A stretch of 64,000 bases of DNA from Longispora fulva (GTDB lineage: Bacteria; Actinomycetota; Actinomycetes; Mycobacteriales; Micromonosporaceae), in NCBI RefSeq assembly GCF_015751905.1, contig NZ_JADOUF010000001.1:744001-808000 (forward strand), given 5' to 3'. Position 1 is the first letter of the stretch, and every line of letters begins with the position of its first letter. Position numbers and translations under genes: made by a program. This document shows, in pieces, positions 8,383 through 17,100 of the stretch. The notes below the pieces were generated by a model. The model did not search any database, was not told the origin of the DNA, and saw only the letters and a program-made list of their open reading frames with translations.

Positions 8383-9599
8383 GCGGCTGGTTGCGCCAGG
8401 CCACCGGCGGACTGCCGAGGATCTTCTGGTACCTGTGGACGGCCTCGCTGATCAACCGGGCCGGCGCCGTGGCGAACCTCTACCTCGGCGTGTACCTGTA
8501 CTCCGTCCGCCACTTCGACGCCTCCTACGCCGGCCTGGTCATCGGCCTCGGCGGGATCGGCACCGCGCTGGGCACGCTGCCGGGCGGGATCATCGCCGAC
8601 CGGTGGGGGCGGCGGCCGGCGATGCTCGGCGCGCCCGTGCCGGCGGCGGCGACGCTACTGGCCCTGGGTTGGACGGACAACCAGGCCGCCATCCTGGTGC
8701 TGTCGCTGTTGCTGGGGGTGTGCGGCGGCATCGCCCGGCCGGCGTTCACCGCCACGATCATCGACGTGGTCGGCGCGGCCGACCGGGTCCGGGCCCTGAA
8801 CCTGAACTACTGGGCGTTCAACCTGGGTTCGGCGGCCGCGGCGCTGCTCGCCGGCCTGCTCTCCCGGATCGAGCCGAAGCTGCTGTTCGCGACGACGGCC
8901 GCGGCGCTGCTCGCCTCCACGGCGCTGCTGGCGTTGAAGGTGCCCGAGACCAGGCCCGTCACCGGGACGGCCTCAGCCAGCGGGGTCGGACTCGGCGTCG
9001 TCTGCCGGGACCGGACGTTCATGGTCTTCGTCGGCCTGACCCTGCTCGGCTGGACGATGATCGAGACCAACAAGATGCTCCCGATATCCCTCGTTGCCGA
9101 CGGCCTGGACGTCACGGCCTACGGGCAGGTCATCGTGGTCAACATGGTGCTGATCGTCGCCGGGCAACTGTTCCTGCCCGCATTGGTCGCCCGGTTCCGC
9201 CACGAACACGTACTGACCGCCTCGGTGCTGTTCATCGGAGTCGGCTTCGGCCTGGTCACCCTCGCCAACTCGCTATGGACGTACGCACTGACCGTCGCGG
9301 TCTGGACGGTCGGCGAGATGCTGATGACACTGACGAACTCCACACTGACCGTTGAGCTGTCACCCCCGGAAGCCCGTGGCCGGTACCAGGGCGTGTTCGG
9401 GTTCGGCCTCACCGGCGCGATGTTCTGCGGCCCGGCGTTCGGCGGGCTCGTCACCGACCGCCTCGGTCCGGACGCGCTGTGGATCGGCGTGTTCTGCCTC
9501 GGCCTGGTCCTGGCGGTGGCGCACCTGGCCGCCGGCCGGGCCCGGAACCGCCGGGCAGCGGCACTGCTGACCCTGGTTCCCGAGCCGGTCGGGGTGTGA
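8379..9599 (+). CDS. major facilitator superfamily transporter
   Basis: A 406-residue, 12-helix MFS protein. The motif-A-like loop between helices 2 and 3 is clear (GIIADRWGRRPAML), followed by GGIARPAFTATI in helix 4 and a related loop before helix 8. The C-terminal half has a pseudo-repeat (ALVARFRHEHVLTASVLFIG). The ATG at 8379 overlaps the stop of the small upstream frame. It is divergent from the MocR-type regulator, so export of a metabolite or drug sensed by that regulator is likely. Substrate unknown. Confidence 0.92.
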   Translation: MSGWLRQATGGLPRIFWYLWTASLINRAGAVANLYLGVYLYSVRHFDASYAGLVIGLGGIGTALGTLPGGIIADRWGRRPAMLGAPVPAAATLLALGWTDNQAAILVLSLLLGVCGGIARPAFTATIIDVVGAADRVRALNLNYWAFNLGSAAAALLAGLLSRIEPKLLFATTAAALLASTALLALKVPETRPVTGTASASGVGLGVVCRDRTFMVFVGLTLLGWTMIETNKMLPISLVADGLDVTAYGQVIVVNMVLIVAGQLFLPALVARFRHEHVLTASVLFIGVGFGLVTLANSLWTYALTVAVWTVGEMLMTLTNSTLTVELSPPEARGRYQGVFGFGLTGAMFCGPAFGGLVTDRLGPDALWIGVFCLGLVLAVAHLAAGRARNRRAAALLTLVPEPVGV

Positions 9600-9925
9600 C
9601 GCCAGGCCCTCACCGATCCGCCGGCGGCAGAGTCGGGGCAGGCACGAACCCATGGTTTGCCCTGGACACACCGATCGCACAGCCCCGCCAGCAGGGCCCT
9701 AACCCACCGCCACATTGCGAACGGACATAGCGCTACGAATCACTCTCTGTGAACTCGTCGGTCCTCGCATGATCTGGCGAGCAATTACCGCCCTGACCTG
9801 GCTCTCGCCACATGTGCGCAGGTCGGCGGCCGTCATCGCTTCTCATCCTGAGTGGCGAATGTCGGGCTGACCGATTGTTGGGTGCTCCCGGCCTTTCAGC
9901 GTTGACTCGTCACGAGGCCGGCCAC
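9600..9925. other. gene-free stretch, possible decayed ORF
   Basis: A non-coding gap between the MFS gene and the DUF4259 gene. The only frame of note is 33 codons from the ATG at 9769 (MIWRAITALTWLSPH), without a ribosome binding site. I do not call it a gene. Confidence 0.4.
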
Positions 9926-10333
9926 TCAGGCTGGTGCCAGCAACACCCGCCGCAGGTCGTTGAGGTTCTCCCGCGCCTCGGCGGCGTCGGCGGCGTGGAC
10001 CCAGGCGCGCATCCAGAAGTCCGACGCGAGCGCCAGAGCCTCGACGGCCATGCCGATCAGGTCGGGTCCCGGCGTCGGCAGCGACGTCTTGGCCTTCCCC
10101 TTGAGGCTCCGCCCACCGGGCAGCGAGGCGGCTACCAAGCCGGCCAAGGCCACAACCTCGTCGGGAAAGACCTCACGGTTCCAAGTGAGGCTTCCTGTCA
10201 CGACTCCACTCAACGTCGAGGTCACCGCGAGCACCCGCTCCGCAGACGACAACGCGGCCAGGTCGTCGAGCAGATCCTGCGCGCCGTCACTGTCAAAGAG
10301 CCCTACACCGAATGTGCCCACATCACTACCCAT
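9926..10333 (-). CDS. DUF4259 domain protein
   Basis: A 135-residue cytoplasmic protein that opens MGSDVGTFGVGLFDSDGAQD, the standard opening of DUF4259, followed by a helical region ending ENLNDLRRVLLAPA. DUF4259 proteins are common in actinobacterial clusters of small proteins around polymorphic toxins; a role as an immunity-like protein is possible but unproven. It heads a run of minus-strand genes between 9.9 and 12.4 kb that includes an Imm1-type gene and a toxin fragment. Confidence 0.8.
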   Translation of the reverse strand: MGSDVGTFGVGLFDSDGAQDLLDDLAALSSAERVLAVTSTLSGVVTGSLTWNREVFPDEVVALAGLVAASLPGGRSLKGKAKTSLPTPGPDLIGMAVEALALASDFWMRAWVHAADAAEARENLNDLRRVLLAPA

Positions 10334-10467
10334 CTAAGCTCGACCCGCACACCGGCCGCCGAATTGGCGGAACGCGTCGACCTAGGCCCGGGTCATCCAC
10401 GCACTCCACGCTGAACTCGAACAACTCAGAACCAGCCGCCCCTACCCGACAACGTCCGCCAACCGCG

Positions 10468-10947
10468 CTAATGCTGCCAGCGTTTGAGCACCGCGAGATC
10501 GCTGGGCGCCTCCGGCCACACCTGCAACTGGACGCGTTCCATGGTCGCCGGGTCCTCGTCGGAATCGATGTCCAGCCGCCGGGCTTCAGCCAGGTTCGCC
10601 CGGGCCACACGCACCCTCATCCACCCGCCCGGAACCGTGAACCGGGCAGCGTCCGGCTCGAAATCGGTGCACCCCATCACCACCAGCCGCCCCGACCGGA
10701 CTTCGACGCTGCCCTCGACGACGTGGTCGAACACGGTCTCGTCCGCCGACGGCCGGCCGGGCAGAACCTCGACCGTCACTGTCACGGAGACGTTGACCTC
10801 GGTGCCGACCGCAAGAGCATCGCCGGCCACAGCCAGTCCATCCAGCACGGCCTGATCGGTCCACGCATCGCCCAGGTCCGTCAGCGACCCGTCATCGAAC
10901 ACGTGGAGCTGGTGGTAGTCCGCGAACAAGGTCAATTCAACTGGCAT
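10468..10947 (-). CDS. conserved hypothetical protein, 159 residues
   Basis: A soluble, beta-rich protein starting MPVELTLFADYHQLHVFDDG and ending VWPEAPSDLAVLKRWQH. Features are a run of alternating valines (VNVSVTVTVEV), the segment VVMGCTDFEPDAARF and WMRVRVARANLAEARR. I believe this architecture is widespread in actinobacteria without known function. The ATG at 10947 is chosen; the frame continues upstream with poor protein character and no ribosome binding site. Its place in the toxin-immunity region makes an immunity role thinkable. Confidence 0.7.
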   Translation of the reverse strand: MPVELTLFADYHQLHVFDDGSLTDLGDAWTDQAVLDGLAVAGDALAVGTEVNVSVTVTVEVLPGRPSADETVFDHVVEGSVEVRSGRLVVMGCTDFEPDAARFTVPGGWMRVRVARANLAEARRLDIDSDEDPATMERVQLQVWPEAPSDLAVLKRWQH

Positions 10948-11411
10948 CGAGGAATCATGCCACCCGCAGATCCGGGCCGGTCCTACAACCCGGCCGGATG
11001 CCCGGACAGCCAGTCGCGATGTCGACCCTTCACCGCGTCCCGCTCGGCGGGACGACGGCATGATCACGTTCATCCCGCCGTTATAGGAGTGAGGAGAGAT
11101 ACAGCCACCGCAGGCCAGGGTCGGCTAACAGCACTTTGGCGATCATCGCACTGCACGCCGGCAGCGAACCTGTCTACAGGCCGTGAAGACCGTCAAACGG
11201 CGACCGCACCGTCGGGCTGGACACCGACACCATCGCCGACCTCAACGCCTACCGGGTACGCCCGGCCGCGCAGAAGTCGCCGCCGGGCCGGCCTGGCCAC
11301 GTCCCTCCGTCAGGTCGACAATTCCTCCGCGAGGGTGAAGGCTGGCTGACGCCCCGTCAGGTGCCGCTGACGATGCGCCGAGATTCACCCCGGGACAAGG
11401 TCCAGCCAGTC
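10948..11411. other. gene-poor stretch holding an integrase relic
   Basis: No intact gene is visible between the hypothetical protein and the Imm1-type gene. The only recognisable content is the decayed integrase-like segment listed separately. Confidence 0.45.
11180..11345 (+). pseudogene. relic of a tyrosine site-specific integrase
   Basis: One frame reads GDRTVGLDTDTIADLNAYR, close to the phrase that precedes the catalytic box in many phage-type integrases (RTVALD..T...L..HR). A degraded stretch containing FLREGEGWLTPRQV follows. No start, no R-H-R-Y catalytic set and no continuous frame remain. It hints that this accessory region once carried an integrating element. Confidence 0.35.
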
Positions 11412-11837
11412 CTACGACCAGCTCACGCCGGTGGGGCGCTGCCCGTCTGCGGCGAAAGAGACGGCGATCGTCCTTGCTGTGGGAATCGACACGACGGCGA
11501 GCTCAGCGGGGATGATCACATCGGCGGCGTCCGCCGACTCGATGACTGTGAGCGTCGTGGTGGGCTCGAGCTCCTGGACGTGGGTTCCGTCTGGAAGCCA
11601 CCTCACGGCAGCTCTTCCCATCTCCGGGTCGATGTCGATCCTCAGGCGCAGGGAGTCGACGTTGACGTCCCCGCGAGGGTCCGGGCCCTGGTCGGATGTT
11701 CCCCACCACAGGGTGTGGGCGGATCTGCCGTCTCGCAGAATCCTCTGGGTCTGCTGATCAAACTGCTCGCCCGCGTCGTTCGGGCTGGTCAGCTCGTACG
11801 CGACCCCGTTGTGGTCGTACATGACTGCGATGGTCAT
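11412..11837 (-). CDS. Imm1-type immunity protein
   Basis: A 141-residue cytoplasmic protein of the Imm1 type. Visible family traits are the N-terminal MYDHNGVAYELTSPNDAGEQ, the strand LRLRIDIDPEMGRAAVRWL, a central EIP-like segment (VIIPAELAVVSI) and the closing RPTGVSWS. Imm1 proteins neutralise nucleic-acid deaminase toxins of the SCP1.201 type. That is the toxin fragment encoded immediately upstream, whose stop overlaps this ATG (ATGA), so the pair is translationally coupled. Confidence 0.8.
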   Translation of the reverse strand: MTIAVMYDHNGVAYELTSPNDAGEQFDQQTQRILRDGRSAHTLWWGTSDQGPDPRGDVNVDSLRLRIDIDPEMGRAAVRWLPDGTHVQELEPTTTLTVIESADAADVIIPAELAVVSIPTARTIAVSFAADGQRPTGVSWS

Positions 11838-12376
11838 TTCCTGATCCTCTCACCTGTGCCGACGTAGACCCCGCGTGCCCACATCTTCCCGCCGTCGTCG
11901 GTAGCCCAAACCGTGAGTCGGGATTTGGGGGGCATGATCGAGGGCAGGACTTTGTCGCACGTCCAGGCCTTGTCCCGGTCAAAATCTCGCGTCCCGCACA
12001 CGGTGTTGTCGATGGTGATCTCCGCTTCCGTGAGGCTTTCGCTGCGCATAATCGCGGCGACTTTGGTCTCGGCGTGAACGTATAGGGCATCGTTGGGGCG
12101 GGGAAACGGTTCCCAGCGCAGGTCTGCGGCGATCGCCGGGTCGGGCCGGTTGGACAGCAGTTCCTGGCCGCGAAACACCGCGACTGTCGGCCGAGGAAGC
12201 CCGCCTTGACTTCGCGGGGTGAAGTGGCTTGCGTCGGCCGACGCGCGTACATGCGCCGGAATGTGCGTGGGGCGGTCCCATTCTCCGCCTCGTAAGGAGC
12301 CGGTTGCGGGAGTAGGCAGATGGGCACCGGCCGAGGATGCGCCGGCGTCCTCTGCCAGAGCGGCTAAGGTCTGTCT
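11834..12376 (-). pseudogene. headless SCP1.201/DddA-like cytidine deaminase toxin domain
   Basis: The frame is open from a TGA at 12377-12379 down to 11834 but has no ATG; the only reasonable initiator is an internal GTG at 12176-12178. The upstream part reads HIPAHVRASADASHF and PRPTVAVFRGQELLSN, like the entry into a toxin domain. Numbered from the GTG, the zinc-deaminase elements are His35-Ala-Glu37 (YVHAETKVAAIM), Cys61 and Cys74, followed by VLPSIMPPKSRLTVWATD. This is the pattern of SCP1.201-like deaminases, the family of the double-stranded-DNA deaminase DddA. It looks like a displaced C-terminal cassette that lost its delivery domain and kept its immunity gene. Whether it is expressed is unknown. 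Confidence 0.7.
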
Positions 12377-12402
12377 TCAATGTTGATCTTCGCGTAGTGT
12401 CG

Positions 12403-12945
12403 ATGGATCTGATTCTGGTGGGTGCTGACGGGGGTCGCGGCGTGCAGGTCGATCGGGTGCCGTTTGATCTGGCGGCCTATGAAGAGCATGTCCGTTCGAT
12501 TCGGTGCTTTGTCTGTCAGTTCCTTGATGGTGATCCCGGCTTCGAGCACGAGTTGGTCTTCGATGACGGAGAGCACGTCGCGTTCCTCGGCAAGAATCCG
12601 ACGATGTACGGGCATGTGTTGGTGGCGCCGCGCGAGCACGTGGAGCACGTCGTGCGGGACTTCGACCAGGACGCCTACCTGCGCCTGCAGGCCGTGCTGT
12701 ATCGGGTGGCCCGGGCGGTGGAGGTCGTCGTGCCGTCCGAGCGGACCTACCTGCTCTCGCTGGGCAGCCAGCAGGGCAACACGCACCTGCACTGGCACAT
12801 CTCGCCGTTGACTCCGGGGACTCCGCCGGAGCGGCAGCAGTACCACGCACTGATGCACGAGAACGGTGTGATCCCGTGGTCGAAGGAACAGGCCACAGAG
12901 TTGGGCGCGAAACTACGGGCGGCGTTGACGGCGGGCCCGGTGTAG
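12403..12945 (+). CDS. HIT-family hydrolase or nucleotide-binding protein
   Basis: A 180-residue histidine-triad protein. IRCFVCQFLDGD near the N-terminus gives a CxxC-like pair, NPTMYGHVLVAPREHVEHV is the substrate-contacting strand, and GNTHLHWHISPL is the HxHxH triad that attacks nucleoside phosphates. HIT proteins hydrolyse dinucleoside polyphosphates or nucleoside phosphoramidates. The C-terminal extension (ALMHENGVIPWSKEQA) is that of the larger actinobacterial branch. The stop lies only five bases from the end of an IS5-type relic on the opposite strand, so the original C-terminus may have been altered. Confidence 0.9.
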   Translation: MDLILVGADGGRGVQVDRVPFDLAAYEEHVRSIRCFVCQFLDGDPGFEHELVFDDGEHVAFLGKNPTMYGHVLVAPREHVEHVVRDFDQDAYLRLQAVLYRVARAVEVVVPSERTYLLSLGSQQGNTHLHWHISPLTPGTPPERQQYHALMHENGVIPWSKEQATELGAKLRAALTAGPV

Positions 12946-12949
12946 GCGG

Positions 12950-13735
12950 TCACAGCCATTCGCCGATCATGGCGATGAGGACGGTGGCCTCGTGGCGGAC
13001 GGCGAGCTTGTCGAAGCGGGTGGCCACGGCCCGGTTGCGCTTCAACCGATTCATGCCGCATTCCTCGGCGTGGCGAGCCCGGTAGGCATCCTTGCTGAAC
13101 GCCGGCGGTCGCCCACCGGGCCGGTCCTTTGTTCTTGCGGTTGCGTTTCTGGTCATCCGGTTCAGCGATCGTGGCCTTGATCCCGCGTTTACGCAGGCAG
13201 GTCCGGTTGGCCTTCGAGGAGTACGCCTTGTCGCCCAACACCCGGTCCGGCGTGGTGCGCGGACGCCCGCCACCCGGGCGCGATACTCCGATGGCCTCCA
13301 GCACGGGAACGAACTGCGAGGAATCATCCCGCCGGCCGGCCGTGATCACGATCGACAGGGGCTTCTGGCCCTGCTCAACCGCCAGGTGCACCTTCGTGGT
13401 CAACCCGCCCCGGGATCGACCGAGTCCGTGACCGTCGGGCTCGGTATCGATACCACCCGGTTTCTCCTTCTGCTCGTCCCCTTTTTACGGGCACCGGCGG
13501 CACGCTGATGCGCCTGGCCACAGTCGAGTCCACCGACACGTCCCAGGTGATCAGCCCCTGCGCGTCGGCCCGAGCTTGAAGGCCCGTCACGATCTGCTTC
13601 CAGGTCCCGTTGCGCCGCCAACGGCGAACAAACGAGTAGACCGTCTGCCACGGCCTGAACCGCTCCGGCAGATCCCGCCACGGCACCCGGCCGGAGTCCG
13701 CCGCCGGATCCCGTACGGCTCCGCCGCCGGTGTGG
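12950..13735 (-). pseudogene. decayed IS5-family (IS427-like) transposase
   Basis: Transposase sequence is spread over three frames. The N-terminal part ([20 protein letters not shown], then [17 protein letters not shown] with the first catalytic Asp) runs to about 13500. The middle ([34 protein letters not shown]) continues in a second frame, and the end (AECGMNRLKRNRAVATRFDK and the terminal MIGEWL) in a third. The first 40 or so residues are missing. Terminal inverted repeats could not be defined. It is a dead insertion sequence between the deaminase cassette and the RHS toxin. Confidence 0.8.
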
Positions 13736-13831
13736 GCGGCGAGCGAAGGGCAGCCCACACCGGCGGCCGGGGTGATGCTCGACGAGAACGGCGACCTGGT
13801 GGTTCGGCTTGTGGCGGATCCGACCGGATCC

Positions 13832-14192
13832 CGGTGATCGCTGTGTGGCGCGATCCACAGGTAACTGCAATCTACTGCGCGAATCGTGGCGGTGTAGGTC
13901 AAATTCAACGTTGACAGCAGGCCCGGGCAGGCCGCAGTGGTGTCGCCGACGGGTGTGATGTGGGCGACCGGCTCGCCGGTTGTCGTACCGGGCAGACCAT
14001 ATGCCCCGTAAGCCGATGCCTGTCAGGACGGTATGACGACACGGTCTTTGAGGCAGTGTTACAGGCCGTGTTCTTTTACCCTTATCCATTTGTGTGATGC
14101 CTAATATGGGCGCTGGCCTGCAACAACCCCTTGTGCTCCAACTTTCGTGTGCGTAGCCTTCGGGCCCTTGAACGTCTTGGGCTACGGGGGTT
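13832..14192. other. upstream region of the RHS toxin gene
   Basis: No gene. The stretch is lower in GC than its surroundings and contains TAATAT at 14102-14107, an acceptable -10 box with no good -35. A promoter for the RHS gene probably lies here. Confidence 0.4.
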
Positions 14193-17100
14193 GTGGTGTC
14201 CATCCGTCGATTCGGGCTGCCTGCGGCAGCCCGCGCGTTCGCCGGTTCCATCCGTCATGGTGGAGTGTCGGTAGGAATTGTCCTCGGTCTCGCGGTCGGG
14301 CTGACTCCGGCCGGGGTGGCTTTCGCGGGGCCGGGTGGTGCAGCGCCGGGGGTGTCCGAGAAGTCGGTGGCGGTCCGGCCGGTGGCGGGGCGTGGTGCCG
14401 CGCCGTCCGAGGGCCCGGTGCCCCTCGTGGATCACAAGGATGTTCCGGCCGGTGGTGCCGGCAGCGTGACGGTGTCGGCCGACGCGGCCGGCGCCGTGGT
14501 GGGTGGCCTGTCGATCGCCGCGGCCCCGGTGCAGGTCGCGGTCGAGCCGCGCAAGACTCAGGGATCGCTGGCTCAGCCTGTGGAGCGACCTGCGGCCTCG
14601 CCGAGTTCGGTGCGGGTCGAGGTGGCCGATCAGAAGGTGGCCCGGGCGGCGGGTGTGGCCGGTGTGGTGTTGTCGGTCGCTCGGGCGGACGGGGCGGCCT
14701 CGACGGGGCCGACCCGGTTGCGTCTTGACTATTCGGGTTGGGCGAAGGCTTTCGGGGCGGACTACGCGAACCGGCTGCGCTTGTACGCGTTGCCGGCATG
14801 TGCGCTGAAGACCCCGGAGCGCCGGGAGTGTCAGACTCGCACGGATCTGGGCGCGGTGAACGCCGGTGGGGCGCTGACCGCCGAGGTGGGCGTGCCTGCC
14901 ACTTCCACTACGGCTGATGGATCGACCGGTGCGGGCCCGGCCGGCCGGCTGCGGTCGGGTGCGGGCACGATGGGCCTGCGGTCCGAAGCCGCGCCGGCGG
15001 CCGCGCCGATGGTGCTCGCGGCGGCGGCGTCGTCCTCGTCGGCGGCGGGTTCGTTCACGCAGACGTCGTTGTCGCAGGCTTCGTCGTGGGCGGCGGGGTC
15101 GTCCGGCGGCGGCTTCTCCTACACGTATCCGCTCAGCGTGCCGCCGGGTGTGGGCGGTCCGGTGCCGAACCTGGCGTTGGCGTATTCGTCGAGCGCCACG
15201 GACGCCGAGACCCTCGCGGCGAACGGGCAGACGTCGTGGCTGGGCGAGGGCTTCGACCTGTCAGGCGGCGGGTTCATCGAGCGGTCGTACCGCTCGTGTG
15301 ACCAGCAGGGCTATGTGGCGACGGTGTCGTGCTGGATGGGCGAGAACGCGAGCATGGTTTTCAACGGCCGTTCGCAGTCCCTGGTGTTCGACAAGGCCTC
15401 GTCGATGTGGCGGGCAGGAGATGACTCGGGCCTGCGGGTGGAGCGGCTGTATGACGCCACCTCCGGCAGCGGCGCGCTGAACGGGGAGTACTGGAAGGTC
15501 ACCACCACCGACGGCGCGGCCTACTACTTCGGCCGGCACAAGCGTTACGCGACCGACACTGCCGTGACGAACTCGGTGCAGACCGAGGTGGTGTTCGGCC
15601 TGAACGCGGGGGATCCGTGCTACGTCGCGAACAACCCCGGCTGGTCGGGGTGCCGGCAGGCGTACCGGTGGAACCTGGACTACGTGGTCGACCCGCGCGG
15701 GAACTCGATGACGTACTTCTACTCGAAGTACTCGGGCTACTCGCAGGTGGCGATCTCGTCGAACATCTGGCAGTACGACCTGGCCGCGAACCTCGACCAC
15801 ATCGACTACGGCACCCGGGCCGGGTCCGAGGGGTCCGGATCGGCACCGGCCCGGGTGGACTTCGCCGCTGTGAACCGGTGCGGGCAGGTCACCTGCGTCG
15901 ACGCCGACTACTGGGACACCCCGCTGGACCTGTACTGCGGGTCGGCGTCGTCGTGTCCGAACACGCCGTCGCCGGTGTTCTTCAACAAGTACCGCCTCGC
16001 GCAGATCTCCACCAAGGTCCTGTCCGGCGGGTCATACCGCAACGTGGACGTGTGGAGCTTCTCGCACGCCTGGCCGGGTACGCCGTCGGTGCTGGGGAAC
16101 ACGACGGGTGGTGACGCGTCGCCGAACATGTGGCTGCGCACCATCTTCCACACCGGGTACGCCGCGGACGGCGCGGGCGCGGACGCCCCAGCGGTCTGGC
16201 TGGGCGCCGGACCCGGCTCGTCGGGTGCCTGGCAGTCCTACGCCCTGGCCAACCGGGTCTCCTACGGGTCGAACATCGGCGTCGGAGCCCTGTTCCACTA
16301 CCGGCTGGGGTTCATCGACTACGGCACCGGCAGCAACACCCTCGTCACCTACGCGGGGGCCGAGTGCCCGAACCAGGGTGCGATGCCGTTGCCGGACGCC
16401 AACCCGTACCGCTGCTTCCAGCAGTGGATCAAGCCGCAGATAGCCGCCCCTGACTTCGCCTGGTTCCAGAAGTACGTCGTCACCCAGGTGGTCGACCGTG
16501 ACCTGGTCGGCGCCTCGCCCGACGAGGTGACCTCCTACGCCTACTCCACGGCCGGGACGTCCGACACGGCGCTGTGGCGGCACGACGCCGGCGAGGCCGT
16601 ACCGTTGGCGAACCGGACGTGGTCGCAGTGGGCCGGCTATCCCACGGTGACCACCACCCACGGTGCGGCGGGTGGGCCGCAGACCGTGAGCCGGGCGCTG
16701 TATCACCGCGGGTTCAACGGCGACGGGATGGCCTCGGGCGACTGGACCTCCAGGGCGTGGGGGGCCCGCAAGGTCGGGCTGGTCACGCCCGTGCTGCCGG
16801 CCTCCGGCATCAGCGGGCAGGCCGGGATGCTGGCCGGTGCGGGCGGCATGTGCCTGAACGTGGTCGCCGGCGCAACGACCAACGGCACACTGGTCAGCGT
16901 GGACCCCTGCACCGGTGGCCCGGAGCAGGTGTGGGTCCGCAAGACCAACACGCCGACCACTCAGCTGGTCAACCCGCAATCGGGGCGCTGCCTGTCCTAT
17001 GACCCCGCGAACACCGCCAACACGTCGATCATGTCGTTGTGGGACTGCGGGAACGGCACCGGTCAGCAGTGGCAGTACCAGAGCGACGGGAGTTGGAAGA

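Noticed and set aside
13730-13831. Short plus-strand frame ([20 protein letters not shown])
   Set aside because: Protein-like text but only 33 codons inside IS debris, with no ribosome site; not listed as a gene.
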